From NCBI RefSeq assembly GCF_020694005.1, contig NZ_CP073013.1:1054001-1118000 (forward strand): a stretch of 64,000 nt of DNA, written 5' to 3'. Made by a program: the position numbers and the translations under genes. Shown one piece after another: positions 51,583 through 60,394 of the stretch. The stretch's first letter is position 1; each line of letters starts with the position of its first letter. The DNA is from Marinomonas profundi (GTDB taxonomy: Bacteria > Pseudomonadota > Gammaproteobacteria > Pseudomonadales > Marinomonadaceae). Below the pieces are notes generated by a model that saw nothing but the letters and a program-made list of their open reading frames with translations, did not search any database and was not told the DNA's origin.

Positions 51583-51640
51583 CTGTTTATTTTACACCTG
51601 TTTATTTTACACCTGTTTATTTTACACCTGTTTATTTTAT
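51583..51640. repeat. 15-bp tandem repeat, almost four copies
   Basis: The unit ctgtttattttacac occurs three times perfectly at 51583-51597, 51598-51612 and 51613-51627, then a partial copy. It lies upstream of the DUF2914 gene, in the spacer to gpt. Confidence 0.9.
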
Positions 51641-51706
51641 AAAAAGGTCACTAATAACGTTAGCTCAAAATACGGTAAAAACGCTCGTTCTGTGTCATTT
51701 TACATG

Positions 51707-51737
51707 ACAAAGGTCTTTTTGTTTATAAGACCTTTGT
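51707..51737. terminator. Hairpin downstream of gpt
   Basis: A perfect 11-base stem ACAAAGGTCTT / AAGACCTTTGT with a nine-base loop lies past the gpt stop codon on the minus strand. No T-run follows, so it may be a weak terminator or an mRNA-protecting structure. Confidence 0.45.
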
Positions 51738-51784
51738 ACGGGGTTCCCCACAACATGGGCTGGACCACACCGCTGACAATGGCG

Positions 51785-52282
51785 TTATTTTCCTTGACGA
51801 TCGGCCAAAGGCGTAGAGAAAGTGTATTCCATATCCCAAGGAAAACGAATCCAAGTATCTTGACTCACTTCCGTGATAAAAGTGTCGACTAATGGTTTAC
51901 CAGCGGGTTTGGCATAAATCGTAGCAAAGTGAGCTTTTGGTAGCATTTCACGCACTTTCGCGGCCGTTCGCCCCGTATCAACAAGGTCATCCACCAGAAT
52001 AAACCCCTCGCCGTCACCTTCTACGCCTTTTAATACAGTCAGCTCGCCTTGCTTCATCGCCGCGTCACCTTGTTCGTCGGCGCCGTAACTGACGACGCAA
52101 ATGGTGTCGATCAAACGAATGTCCATTTCACGACACAAGATCGCCGCCGGTACCAAACCACCACGGGTAATGGCAATAATACCTTTCCATGGGCCTTGCT
52201 CAAGCAAGCGCCAAGATAACGCACGAGCATTTCTGTGTAATTCTTCCCAAGACACGGGAAAATCTTTTGAATAAGGGATCAT
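51785..52282 (-). CDS. gpt: Xanthine-guanine phosphoribosyltransferase Gpt
   Basis: Purine salvage enzyme making XMP and GMP from xanthine, guanine and PRPP. I chose the ATG at 52282 because AGGAG lies 8 bases upstream; this gives 165 residues with the PRPP loop [27 protein letters not shown] and the C-terminal [11 protein letters not shown], matching E. coli Gpt in length. It ends the gpt gene of a run that continues with the cobalamin set. Confidence 0.92.
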   Translation of the reverse strand: MIPYSKDFPVSWEELHRNARALSWRLLEQGPWKGIIAITRGGLVPAAILCREMDIRLIDTICVVSYGADEQGDAAMKQGELTVLKGVEGDGEGFILVDDLVDTGRTAAKVREMLPKAHFATIYAKPAGKPLVDTFITEVSQDTWIRFPWDMEYTFSTPLADRQGK

Positions 52283-52375
52283 CTTCAAGGCTCCTACACT
52301 TTCACTTTTCCCTAATGGCTTGATGCCATCAGATAAAGATAAAAGACAAAACAAAATGGGTTGGAATAGGCAAGA

Positions 52376-52888
52376 TTAGGATTTTAGCGGTAGAGGTAGC
52401 CCGGCCGCAACAAAAGTTACCCGATCGGTCAATTTTGCTAACGCTTGATTCATCTCGCCGGCTTCATCAGCAAAACGCCTCGCCAGCGCATTCATCGGCA
52501 TAATCCCCAACCCCACTTCACTGGACACCAACACCAAATCTCCTTCAAATCGCTCAACCGCCCTCAATAAGGCGAGTTTTTCTGCTGTCAATCGAGCCTC
52601 GTCTTCTAAGCACAATACATTCGTCAACCACAACGTAAAGCATTCGACGATCACCGCTTGCTCAGGCGAATTAAGAGAATCCAATACCCTGGCCAACGCC
52701 AAGGGTTCTTCGATGAGTTGCCAGTCACTCGGCCGATTGTCTTTGTGTCGGCGCACACGATCCGCCATTTCGTCATCCCACACCTGAGACGTCGCCACAT
52801 AACAGACGGATTTTCCGCTGGCCGCGATCTGCTCTTGGGCAAACGCACTTTTGCCACTTCGAACCCCACCTAGCACAAGATGCTTCAT
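52376..52888 (-). CDS. cobU: Adenosylcobinamide kinase/guanylyltransferase CobU
   Basis: Bifunctional enzyme that phosphorylates adenosylcobinamide and joins GMP to it, preparing the lower-loop assembly of cobalamin. P-loop GGVRSGKSAFAQ at the N terminus, the guanylyl-transfer His in VRRHKDNRPSDW, and VVSSEVGLGIMP all match CobU/CobP (170 residues). Its start overlaps the stop of the next gene upstream (ATGA), so it is coupled to the decarboxylase-like gene. Confidence 0.92.
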   Translation of the reverse strand: MKHLVLGGVRSGKSAFAQEQIAASGKSVCYVATSQVWDDEMADRVRRHKDNRPSDWQLIEEPLALARVLDSLNSPEQAVIVECFTLWLTNVLCLEDEARLTAEKLALLRAVERFEGDLVLVSSEVGLGIMPMNALARRFADEAGEMNQALAKLTDRVTFVAAGLPLPLKS

Positions 52889-53991
52889 GCCAGCTCACCT
52901 CTTGAATAGCCACTTCCTGCTGCGCCCTTCAACAAGCGAATCAACGCACTATTCAGAGCATCCATTTCATCCAAAGCGGGTAACGCCACCCGAATCCAGC
53001 CTTCGCCTAAACGGGTGTGAACACCCACCTGATGCAGCATTTCAAATACCTCTGCGGCGTCCTCATGACGGTCGAGGAACCAAGTGATAAACAAGGGATT
53101 CAGCACACTGTCTTGGGAATCAAAAATCGTATTCAATTTCGGCATAACCCGTTCAACAAATGCCGCTTGTCGTACTTTCAAGTCTTGCAAAGCATGAGAC
53201 TGCCACGCTTGATCCGCAAACGCCAAGCACACCAAATGCAAGCTTGGCGTGGCAACAGGCCATGGCCCCAGTAAATTTTTCAGCGCTGCCTGCCATTTTG
53301 GCGCACAAAAAACGAACCCCACTCTTGCGCCCGCCAAACCAAAAAATTTTCCCACCGAGCGCATGACAAACAGGGATTCACTCAAGTCTGCCGCCTTTTG
53401 CTGGTGTAACACACTCAACTCAGGACTGGCATCAATAAAGGCTTCATCCACCACTAAACTAGCGCCCTGTTGTTCTGCATGGGCAATCAGCTGAGACAAA
53501 ATCTTAGCAGGAGCAATCTCTCCAGTCGGATTGTTCGGCTGAATCACCACCGCCACCACCCATTGCTGCGTCAGTAATTCCTCTAACGCGTCGTAATAAG
53601 CAATGTCATAGCCCCATTTTTGCCAAGCAAAAGCATGTTCCTGATAACCAATACGCGGCACAAGCACCGTTTGACCCGTTAAATAACCCGATTCCCGCAA
53701 CAGCGCTGGCAGAGATTCGATAATATGCTGCGAACCTGCTCCAATCGCAGTGGGGCGACGACCAAAATAACGCTCAGCCTCATCCAACAAGTCCGTTTGA
53801 TCCGGCAAGTCCATCCACAAAGAGGCAGGGATCTCAGGGATCGGCCAAGGCTCTCGATTACAGGCGGAGGACAGATCCAACCAATTTAACGCGTCATTAC
53901 CTACTTTACGCTGCCAATAGGCTAAATCCCCGCCATGCTTAGGTGCTGTGAGCTCAAGATTCACAAAGGGACGCTTTAAATTAACAGGCAT
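52885..53991 (-). CDS. cobD: Threonine-phosphate decarboxylase-like aminotransferase (CobD/CobC type)
   Basis: PLP-dependent class-I aminotransferase-fold enzyme expected to decarboxylate L-threonine-O-3-phosphate to aminopropanol phosphate for the cobalamin linker. The PLP Lys is in MRSVGKFFGLAGARVGF, with QPNNPTGEI and VDEAFID. Note naming: this activity is CobD in Salmonella and CobC in Pseudomonas. Start: an ATG five codons in (53991) has a GGGGA ribosome binding site and is preferred over the ATG at 54006. Both overlap the cbiB end. Confidence 0.85.
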   Translation of the reverse strand: MPVNLKRPFVNLELTAPKHGGDLAYWQRKVGNDALNWLDLSSACNREPWPIPEIPASLWMDLPDQTDLLDEAERYFGRRPTAIGAGSQHIIESLPALLRESGYLTGQTVLVPRIGYQEHAFAWQKWGYDIAYYDALEELLTQQWVVAVVIQPNNPTGEIAPAKILSQLIAHAEQQGASLVVDEAFIDASPELSVLHQQKAADLSESLFVMRSVGKFFGLAGARVGFVFCAPKWQAALKNLLGPWPVATPSLHLVCLAFADQAWQSHALQDLKVRQAAFVERVMPKLNTIFDSQDSVLNPLFITWFLDRHEDAAEVFEMLHQVGVHTRLGEGWIRVALPALDEMDALNSALIRLLKGAAGSGYSRGELA

Positions 53992-54956
53992 ATTACCAAT
54001 CCCCATAAATACACGCTTTTATCCACTAACCAAATCGCCTCTTTTAGATGCTTAGATGACGGTGGCTCTCCTTCTCCTAGAGTCGGTCGAGTTTCTATTT
54101 TACCAAAATACGGCGCCTCACCGCCTAATTGAACCCCCAAGGCACCCGCACCAGCGGCCATAACAGGGCCGGCATTCGGGCTTTTCCAACGCGCTGAAGG
54201 ACGACGAGCGCTACGAATAGCCGCCCGCCAATGACCACATGCTGCGTAGGTGTAAACTACCAATCGCACCGGCAAATAATTCAGCACATCATCAAATCGC
54301 GCGGCAAACCAGCCAAAATGCAACAAAGACTCGGTTTTGTAGCCCCACATAGCGTCTAGGGTATTGGCCAAACGGTATAACAAAGCCCCTGGAGCGCCCA
54401 ACAGGACAAACCAAAAAATCGGCGCAAACACCGCATCGCTGCCATTTTCCAATACCGACTCGATGCCCGCCTTCGCAACGGCAGACTCGTCTAAATTTTG
54501 TGTATCACGACTGACGATATAACTCACCGCAAGACGCGCCTCGTCGAGTTTTTCAGCCGTCTTTTCAGCCGTCATTCCAGACGATAGTGGCACGGCGGAT
54601 AATGGCGTATAAATCGCCAACGCGTGCTCCCGCAAACTCTGCCAACCAATGGCAAAATACAACACCACAATAGACAGAATCACATCCAGCAGATTGGGCA
54701 ATAACCAAAATAAAGCGAACAAGATCAATAACCAAGGCAGTACGGCGATCAACCACGCCAAGACGCCAACCATACGTTGACGAGCATAAGACGTGTCTAG
54801 AGGCAATTGAATGTGCTGGCGACACAAATCCACCCAGCGACCAAACCAGATCAACGGATGCCAGCCTTTGGGTTCGCCTAACCAGCGATCCAACACCAAG
54901 GCCGCCAACACCATCAGGCTGTTCGCAGATAAAAAGTCAAAAATTGAAGTCATCAT
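53976..54956 (-). CDS. cbiB: Adenosylcobinamide-phosphate synthase CbiB
   Basis: Inner-membrane enzyme joining adenosylcobyric acid to the aminopropanol phosphate. The protein has about five hydrophobic segments and typical segments LVLDRWLGEPKGWHPLIWFG, YIVSRDTQNLDESAV and FWFVLLGAPGALLYRLANTLDAMWGYK (given in part). Called CobD in Pseudomonas nomenclature. I chose the ATG at 54956; the ORF extends upstream but no site supports it. It overlaps the following gene by a few codons, so the set cbiB-decarboxylase-cobU is cotranscribed on the minus strand. Confidence 0.88.
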   Translation of the reverse strand: MMTSIFDFLSANSLMVLAALVLDRWLGEPKGWHPLIWFGRWVDLCRQHIQLPLDTSYARQRMVGVLAWLIAVLPWLLILFALFWLLPNLLDVILSIVVLYFAIGWQSLREHALAIYTPLSAVPLSSGMTAEKTAEKLDEARLAVSYIVSRDTQNLDESAVAKAGIESVLENGSDAVFAPIFWFVLLGAPGALLYRLANTLDAMWGYKTESLLHFGWFAARFDDVLNYLPVRLVVYTYAACGHWRAAIRSARRPSARWKSPNAGPVMAAGAGALGVQLGGEAPYFGKIETRPTLGEGEPPSSKHLKEAIWLVDKSVYLWGLVICLLI

Positions 54957-55036
54957 GAATATAGGTCGTTTTTCACATAACAGAACAATGAGGTAGAATT
55001 CTATCACCTTATTGATTTAAAGCGTGATGACTCTAC

Positions 55037-56551
55037 ATGCCAGCTTTTAGTTTAATGGTCCAAGGGACCACGTCCGATGCCGGAAAAAGCACCCTAGTAA
55101 CGGCTTTATGCCGTTTATTTGCCCGTCGAGGCATTCAGGTCGCGCCTTTTAAACCACAAAACATGGCATTAAACAGCGCCGTCACGCAAGACGGCCATGA
55201 AATAGGCCGCGCCCAAGCGGTACAAGCCTATGCCGCAGGGCTCGAACCCCATGTGGACATGAACCCCATCTTACTCAAACCCAATACCGACGTCGGTGCT
55301 CAAGTCATCATCCAAGGCAAAGCCGTAGGAAACATGGACGCCGTGGGTTATCACCAATATAAAAGCATCGCCAAAATCGCGGCGTTAGATTCTTACTATC
55401 GCCTTGCCGATCAATACCAAGCCGTGCTGATTGAAGGCGCAGGCAGCCCGGCAGAGATCAACCTACGCGCCCGCGACATTGCCAACATGGGTTTTGCCGA
55501 GAGTATCGATTGCCCGGTTATTATTATTGCCGACATCGACAAAGGCGGCGTTTTTGCGCATCTGGTTGGCACCTTAGCGTTACTCAGTCCCAGCGAGCAG
55601 GATCGTGTTATTGGCTTTGTTATCAACCGTTTTCGGGGCGATATTAGCTTGTTGCAATCTGGCTTGGATTGGCTCGAAGAACGCACCGGCAAGCCCGTTA
55701 TTGGCGTCTTACCTTATTTAAAAGGTTTTCACCTAGAGTCCGAAGACGCCGTCGCCCACAGCCCAGTAAAAACCGACGCCAACACCAAACTCAACGTCGT
55801 TATACCCATCATGCCACGCACCAGCAACCATACGGACTGGGACGCGTTACGCCTTCACCCCAATGTACAAGTCACCTTGGTTGGCGCAAACCAAACCATT
55901 CCTCCTGCCGATCTGGTTATCTTACCGGGCAGCAAAAGTGTGCAAAGTGATTTGGCATTTTTACGTCAAGAAGGCTGGGAAGCGTATTTAAATAAGCACC
56001 TGAGATACGGCGGAAAAGTCATGGGTATTTGCGGTGGCTTCCAAATGTTAGGGGAAAGCTTACTCGACCCCTATGGTTTAGAAAACCAACACGCCAACAC
56101 GCAAGCGGCGGGCCTAGGTTTTATCCCCATGAGCACGGTTCTAGAAAAAGAAAAACAGCTCAAGCAACGCCAAGGTTATCTACAAATCGAAGCAAAACAA
56201 GCTCAACTCACGGGGTACGAAATTCACTCCGGCGTATCAAGCTTTTCGGCCGACACACAAATCAAGCATTTTGCGGTCTTGGAAAACGGCGAAACAGAAG
56301 GCTTTATTTCCGCAGATGGCAACATCATAGGCACCTATTTACATGGCATATTCGACCACCCAGACGCCCTACAAGCCTTGCTAAACTGGGCTGGCATCGA
56401 CCAAGCCACCGCATTCGACTACGACCAATACCGCAACGCCGAAATCAACCGCCTCGCCGACAGCGTCGAACAACACATCAACATCGACACCCTGATCCAA
56501 CAATGCAAAGCCTTCCCCGCAGGTCAGATGAATCGAGAAACGCAAATATAA
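55037..56551 (+). CDS. cobQ: Cobyric acid synthase CobQ
   Basis: Glutamine-dependent amidotransferase that amidates four carboxyls of the corrin ring. The 504-residue protein has an N-terminal ATP-binding domain ([18 protein letters not shown] at the start) and a C-terminal class-I glutaminase domain with the nucleophile Cys in [11 protein letters not shown] and the His in [10 protein letters not shown]. Length matches CobQ/CbiP. It is divergent from cbiB across only 80 bases, so no cobalamin riboswitch fits there. The ribosome binding site is weak. Confidence 0.94.
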   Translation: MPAFSLMVQGTTSDAGKSTLVTALCRLFARRGIQVAPFKPQNMALNSAVTQDGHEIGRAQAVQAYAAGLEPHVDMNPILLKPNTDVGAQVIIQGKAVGNMDAVGYHQYKSIAKIAALDSYYRLADQYQAVLIEGAGSPAEINLRARDIANMGFAESIDCPVIIIADIDKGGVFAHLVGTLALLSPSEQDRVIGFVINRFRGDISLLQSGLDWLEERTGKPVIGVLPYLKGFHLESEDAVAHSPVKTDANTKLNVVIPIMPRTSNHTDWDALRLHPNVQVTLVGANQTIPPADLVILPGSKSVQSDLAFLRQEGWEAYLNKHLRYGGKVMGICGGFQMLGESLLDPYGLENQHANTQAAGLGFIPMSTVLEKEKQLKQRQGYLQIEAKQAQLTGYEIHSGVSSFSADTQIKHFAVLENGETEGFISADGNIIGTYLHGIFDHPDALQALLNWAGIDQATAFDYDQYRNAEINRLADSVEQHINIDTLIQQCKAFPAGQMNRETQI

Positions 56552-56592
56552 TCTGACGGTAAAAAATGAAACTTCGTGGTGGTGTTTTCGTC

Positions 56593-56679
56593 GGCCGGAT
56601 GAGGGCGGCACGACCGTTATCCGACGTTGAACGCCGCTTTTTTTCAAGTAAGCATCTTCGTTCCTCGATTCATCCGGCC
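56593..56679. repeat. REP-like imperfect inverted repeat between cobQ and the MATE gene
   Basis: GGCCGGATGA (56593-56602) and TCATCCGGCC (56670-56679) form a 10-base inverted repeat 67 bases apart, with an inner palindrome (CGTCGG / CCGACG) at 56589-56626. The arms and the cctacgggttggcctac that follows resemble E. coli REP/BIME sequence (GCCGGATG, ATCCGGCCTAC). Confidence 0.6.
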
Positions 56680-56690
56680 TACGGGTTGGC

Positions 56691-58061
56691 CTACGCCACT
56701 TCCCGTGGCGAGGCAATGCGTTTGCCTTCATAACGACGTAAAACAATCTGGAAGCGGACGATTAGAATCGCGGCTAACAAGGTTAATCCAGCGCCTAAAC
56801 CAATGTAAAAACCCCGCAATGATAAGGTCTCGGCCCAAGGGCTGTAATGGGACAACCAAAAGCCAAACGGGATACTTAAGCCAAACAAAGACACAGCAAA
56901 GGCGATCATGGTTGAGCGCGTATCACGGAAGCCTCGTAGCGCTCCGGTGAACACGGTTTGCAACATATCGGGAAATTGGTAACAAGACGAGATCAATAAA
57001 ATACTCGCCGCCAACGCCACGACTTCAGCATTGTTGCTGTAAATGTACGGGATCTGATCATGAAACAGCTGTGTAATGGTAAAACAGATGCCCACGTATA
57101 AAAGCCCCAGCCAGACAATCACTCGAATACGCTTTCTAACGCCATCAACGCCTTCTTTCGACATGGCTTTTGCCACTACAATCGCCGTCACTGCGCTCAT
57201 TGCCATCATGGGCGTAAACAAGAAAGACGTGTAAGACATCACAATCTGGCCGCCGCCTAACGCCAAATCGCCAAACGACGAAATCAGCCAAGTCATCGAC
57301 GAAAACAGCCCCACTTCAAACGCAAAAGCAAAGCCCGCTGGCGCGCCAACGTTCAACAAAATGCCAAACTTACGCGTATAGCGCCACACCAAGCGGGTAA
57401 ATAAGGGCGCTTTATTAATAAAACGGTCATACACAAAAAACAAGGTCACCGCCAAATACAAAGACAAGGCAGACGCCAGCGCCGCGCCTTTAGCGCCCAT
57501 TTCAGGAAAGCCGAAATGGCCAAAAATCAACACATAGTTGAATAACACATTCAACACTATCCCCAAGCTGGCGACAAACAACGGAAAGCCTGGGCGCCCC
57601 GCCGCTTCAAATAAATTCTTGTACGCCGTCATCAGTGCCAACATAGGTAACGCTGGCGCAAAAATATACAAATACGCAATAGAAACCTGTCTTGTTTCCT
57701 CTTCTGTTGCCATAAGTCCAGCAAAATACGGCAAGAGAGTAACCGCGACCAAACTTGCCAACACCCCAAGCACAACCGACAAGCCAATGGCTTGTGACAT
57801 ATAAAGATTCACCAGTTTAGGTTGTCGACCATGTAAATGCCGCGTTACCAAGGGCGTAATACCAAACGTCAGTCCAATCAAAAAACACCCTACTGGCAAC
57901 CATAAACTCGACGCCAAACCCACCGCGGCCAAATGCAAGGCACTGTAATGCCCCAACATAATGGTATCCACCACGCTAATCGACAACTCCAGTGTCATCG
58001 TCAACACCATAGGAAACAACAAATGCAACACTTCTTTCAACACAGGAAAACGCTTAATCAC
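56691..58061 (-). CDS. MATE-family multidrug efflux transporter
   Basis: A 456-residue integral membrane protein with about 12 hydrophobic segments in two halves, typical of MATE exporters (NorM/DinF type) driven by Na+ or H+. Segments VVDTIMLGHYSALHLAAVGLASSLW (in part) at the N terminus and GFPLFVASLGIVLNVLFNYVLIFG (in part) in the middle are conserved. The start is GTG behind GGTGGTGA. Substrate not predictable. Lies beside the chromate transporter gene. Confidence 0.9.
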   Translation of the reverse strand: MIKRFPVLKEVLHLLFPMVLTMTLELSISVVDTIMLGHYSALHLAAVGLASSLWLPVGCFLIGLTFGITPLVTRHLHGRQPKLVNLYMSQAIGLSVVLGVLASLVAVTLLPYFAGLMATEEETRQVSIAYLYIFAPALPMLALMTAYKNLFEAAGRPGFPLFVASLGIVLNVLFNYVLIFGHFGFPEMGAKGAALASALSLYLAVTLFFVYDRFINKAPLFTRLVWRYTRKFGILLNVGAPAGFAFAFEVGLFSSMTWLISSFGDLALGGGQIVMSYTSFLFTPMMAMSAVTAIVVAKAMSKEGVDGVRKRIRVIVWLGLLYVGICFTITQLFHDQIPYIYSNNAEVVALAASILLISSCYQFPDMLQTVFTGALRGFRDTRSTMIAFAVSLFGLSIPFGFWLSHYSPWAETLSLRGFYIGLGAGLTLLAAILIVRFQIVLRRYEGKRIASPREVA

Positions 58062-58133
58062 ACATCACCACCGACTATCCATAGAAAAACGCGCCATGCC
58101 TTTTATTAGCAAGCACTCGCACCATCACGGCCG

Positions 58134-59315
58134 TTACCAATAACCTTGCACCAGCCCAATAAAAACAAACACGCCAATCACCTTAAAAATCGACGGTCGT
58201 TTGTATTTCAGCCACACAAAACCGGCCACAACAAAAATAACATCCCCTATACTGACCAAACTTGATGTCGCAATGGGATGATACAAGGCCGCTATCAATA
58301 TACCGACCACGGCGGCATTTAAGCTGCCAACGACACCGCGGCATCGTACATTGCTCGACAAACGCTGCCAGACATTCTGCGCACCTAACATCAACAATAA
58401 GCCGGACAAAAACACCGCCACCGTAGCCACGCCAGCCCAAAGCCAGATGTTTCCACCTTGTGGTGCCGCCGAAGCTCCCAGAAAACTGGCCATGGTGAAC
58501 ATAGGACCGGGCACCGCTTGTGCCGCCGCGTAGCCGACCAGCAAGTTGGCATCCGACACACGATCGGAAACAAAAGCCGACAGCATAGGCAACACCACAT
58601 GCCCACCGCCAAACACTAAAGCCCCCGCTTGATAAAATTCAGCAAACAAACCACTAAGCCCAGTATCCAATACAAAACTGAGCAAAAACAAAGCCCCCGC
58701 AAGCAGCACAAAGAACCCGGCAAATCTCACCTTAGGCAAAGGATCATCGTGACTCGTTGTCGAAGCGGATAGAAAAAAGCCCACACAAGCCGCAATGCAC
58801 AACACCACTAAACTGGCAAAAGCCAATGGAAAAACAATCAGAAAAGCCGCACTCAATAGCGCCATCAACGCCATTGTTTTGCGCTGGCAAAACGACCGCC
58901 ACATGCTGACACACGCATCCGCTACCACCACCACAGCGAGTAATTTTAACGCCTGTACCACGCCATCAAAAACGCCATTGCCTTGCCAGTAATGCCCAAA
59001 TTGCACCAATAACACCATGACCACAAAAGACGGCAAGGTAAAACCAACAAACGCGGCCAGACCGCCCATCCATCCTGCACGATGATAACCCAACGCAAAA
59101 CCCACTTGGCTCGAACCAGGCCCTGGTACAATCTGGCTCAACGCTACCCATTGCGCATATTGAGCGTCACTCGCCCATTGTTTGCGCTTAATAAAAGTCT
59201 GATTAAAGTAACCAAGATGGGCGGCAGGCCCACCAAAGCTGGTAAAACCCAACAGGAAAAAGGCGATAAACACCTCAAAGACACGATTGAAGTAGGGGCG
59301 TTGTTGGTCTGACAT
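58134..59315 (-). CDS. chrA: Chromate transporter ChrA (bidomain)
   Basis: A 393-residue member of the CHR superfamily with two homologous membrane halves of about six segments each. The first has GFTSFGGPAAHLGYF and VPGPGSSQVGFALGYHRAG; the second has GGGHVVLPMLSAFV and AVPGPMFTMASFLG. It is expected to export chromate or sulfate-like oxyanions, giving chromate resistance. Located between mutY and the MATE gene, so the two exporters adjoin. Confidence 0.93.
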   Translation of the reverse strand: MSDQQRPYFNRVFEVFIAFFLLGFTSFGGPAAHLGYFNQTFIKRKQWASDAQYAQWVALSQIVPGPGSSQVGFALGYHRAGWMGGLAAFVGFTLPSFVVMVLLVQFGHYWQGNGVFDGVVQALKLLAVVVVADACVSMWRSFCQRKTMALMALLSAAFLIVFPLAFASLVVLCIAACVGFFLSASTTSHDDPLPKVRFAGFFVLLAGALFLLSFVLDTGLSGLFAEFYQAGALVFGGGHVVLPMLSAFVSDRVSDANLLVGYAAAQAVPGPMFTMASFLGASAAPQGGNIWLWAGVATVAVFLSGLLLMLGAQNVWQRLSSNVRCRGVVGSLNAAVVGILIAALYHPIATSSLVSIGDVIFVVAGFVWLKYKRPSIFKVIGVFVFIGLVQGYW

Positions 59316-59332
59316 AAAACAAAAGTCTCAAA

Positions 59333-60382
59333 TTAATTAATCTGTTCTAAGATACTTCTGACAGGCGCGGGTAAGCCTAGCGCCATCGCATCTTGCGGGC
59401 TAAACCACTGGTATTTATCGCCTTCCATCACGCCATTCACTGCAGCGACCTGAATCTGGCTGGGCACAATATCCAAATGATAATGGCTAAAAGTATGTCG
59501 AAAAGGTGACAGGGGAATGACGCGTTTTACTTGGGTCGCAAAACGCTGCTCGGTGTGAAGCACGATGGATTCGTCCAATGCCAGTTCCGGTAGGCTCCAT
59601 AATCCCCCCCAAATCCCCGTCGACGGGCGTTTCTCCAACAACAGCTGCCCTTGGAGATTCACCAACACCAACAGCTGAATACTCTTCTCTGGCTTGGCGG
59701 CTTTTTTGGGCTTTCGAATAGGAAACTGAGTTGGATCTTGCGTACGTCGAGCTTGGCAATCTGCCTGTAAAGGACACAATAAACATTGCGGTTTGGAACG
59801 AGTACACAGCGTGGCGCCCAAATCCATCATGGCTTGAGTATAATCGCCACAGCGCTCGCTCGGCATATAATATTCGGCTAAGTCCCACATGGCCTGTTCG
59901 GTTTTTTTATCACCGGGCCACGTTGGCACCGCATGAAAGCGCGCCAACACCCGCTTCACGTTGCCATCTAGAATCGCGGCTTGCACACCGCGCGAAATCG
60001 ATAAAATCGCCGCCGCGGTTGAACGCCCAATCCCTGATAATTCACACACACCTTCAACGGTTTGCGGAAACTCACTGTCGAATTCATCCACCAGCCGTTG
60101 CGCCGCTTTGTGCATATTACGCGCCCGAGCGTAATAGCCTAAGCCACTCCAATGCGCCAACACCTCATCCTGATCTGCCGCCGCTAACGCCTCAACGCTT
60201 GGAAACGACGCCATAAATTTATGATAATAAGGAATCACTGTCGTCACTTGCGTTTGCTGCAGCATGATTTCCGAAATCCAAACACGATAAGGCGTTTTAT
60301 CGTCTTGCCAAGGCAAACTTTTACGCCCGTGCTCATCAAACCACGCTAAAACACGGGGCGCAAAATTCTCAACTGGTTGCAT
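59333..60382 (-). CDS. mutY: Adenine DNA glycosylase MutY
   Basis: Removes adenine mispaired with 8-oxoguanine or guanine. The 349-residue protein has the helix-hairpin-helix LSGIGRSTAAAILS, catalytic segments EIMLQQTQVTTVIPYY and LDGNVKRVLARF, the 4Fe-4S loop with C-x6-C-x2-C-x5-C (CTRSKPQCLLCPLQADC), and a C-terminal Nudix-like domain with GGLWSLPE and FRHTFSHYHLDI. It lies 12 bases after asmA; yggX, its usual partner in related genomes, has moved. Confidence 0.96.
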   Translation of the reverse strand: MQPVENFAPRVLAWFDEHGRKSLPWQDDKTPYRVWISEIMLQQTQVTTVIPYYHKFMASFPSVEALAAADQDEVLAHWSGLGYYARARNMHKAAQRLVDEFDSEFPQTVEGVCELSGIGRSTAAAILSISRGVQAAILDGNVKRVLARFHAVPTWPGDKKTEQAMWDLAEYYMPSERCGDYTQAMMDLGATLCTRSKPQCLLCPLQADCQARRTQDPTQFPIRKPKKAAKPEKSIQLLVLVNLQGQLLLEKRPSTGIWGGLWSLPELALDESIVLHTEQRFATQVKRVIPLSPFRHTFSHYHLDIVPSQIQVAAVNGVMEGDKYQWFSPQDAMALGLPAPVRSILEQIN

Positions 60383-60394
60383 GTATCTCTCACA

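Noticed and set aside
51583..51640. Possible CRISPR array at the 15-bp repeat
   Set aside because: Units are directly adjacent without spacers, so this is a tandem repeat; the same holds for the other repeats in the window.
54957..55036. Cobalamin riboswitch between cbiB and cobQ
   Set aside because: The spacer is only 80 bases and lacks a B12-box-like element.
56029..56556. 175-residue Arg/Pro/His-rich frame inside cobQ
   Set aside because: Same strand, different frame, fully inside cobQ with low-complexity content typical of a shadow frame.
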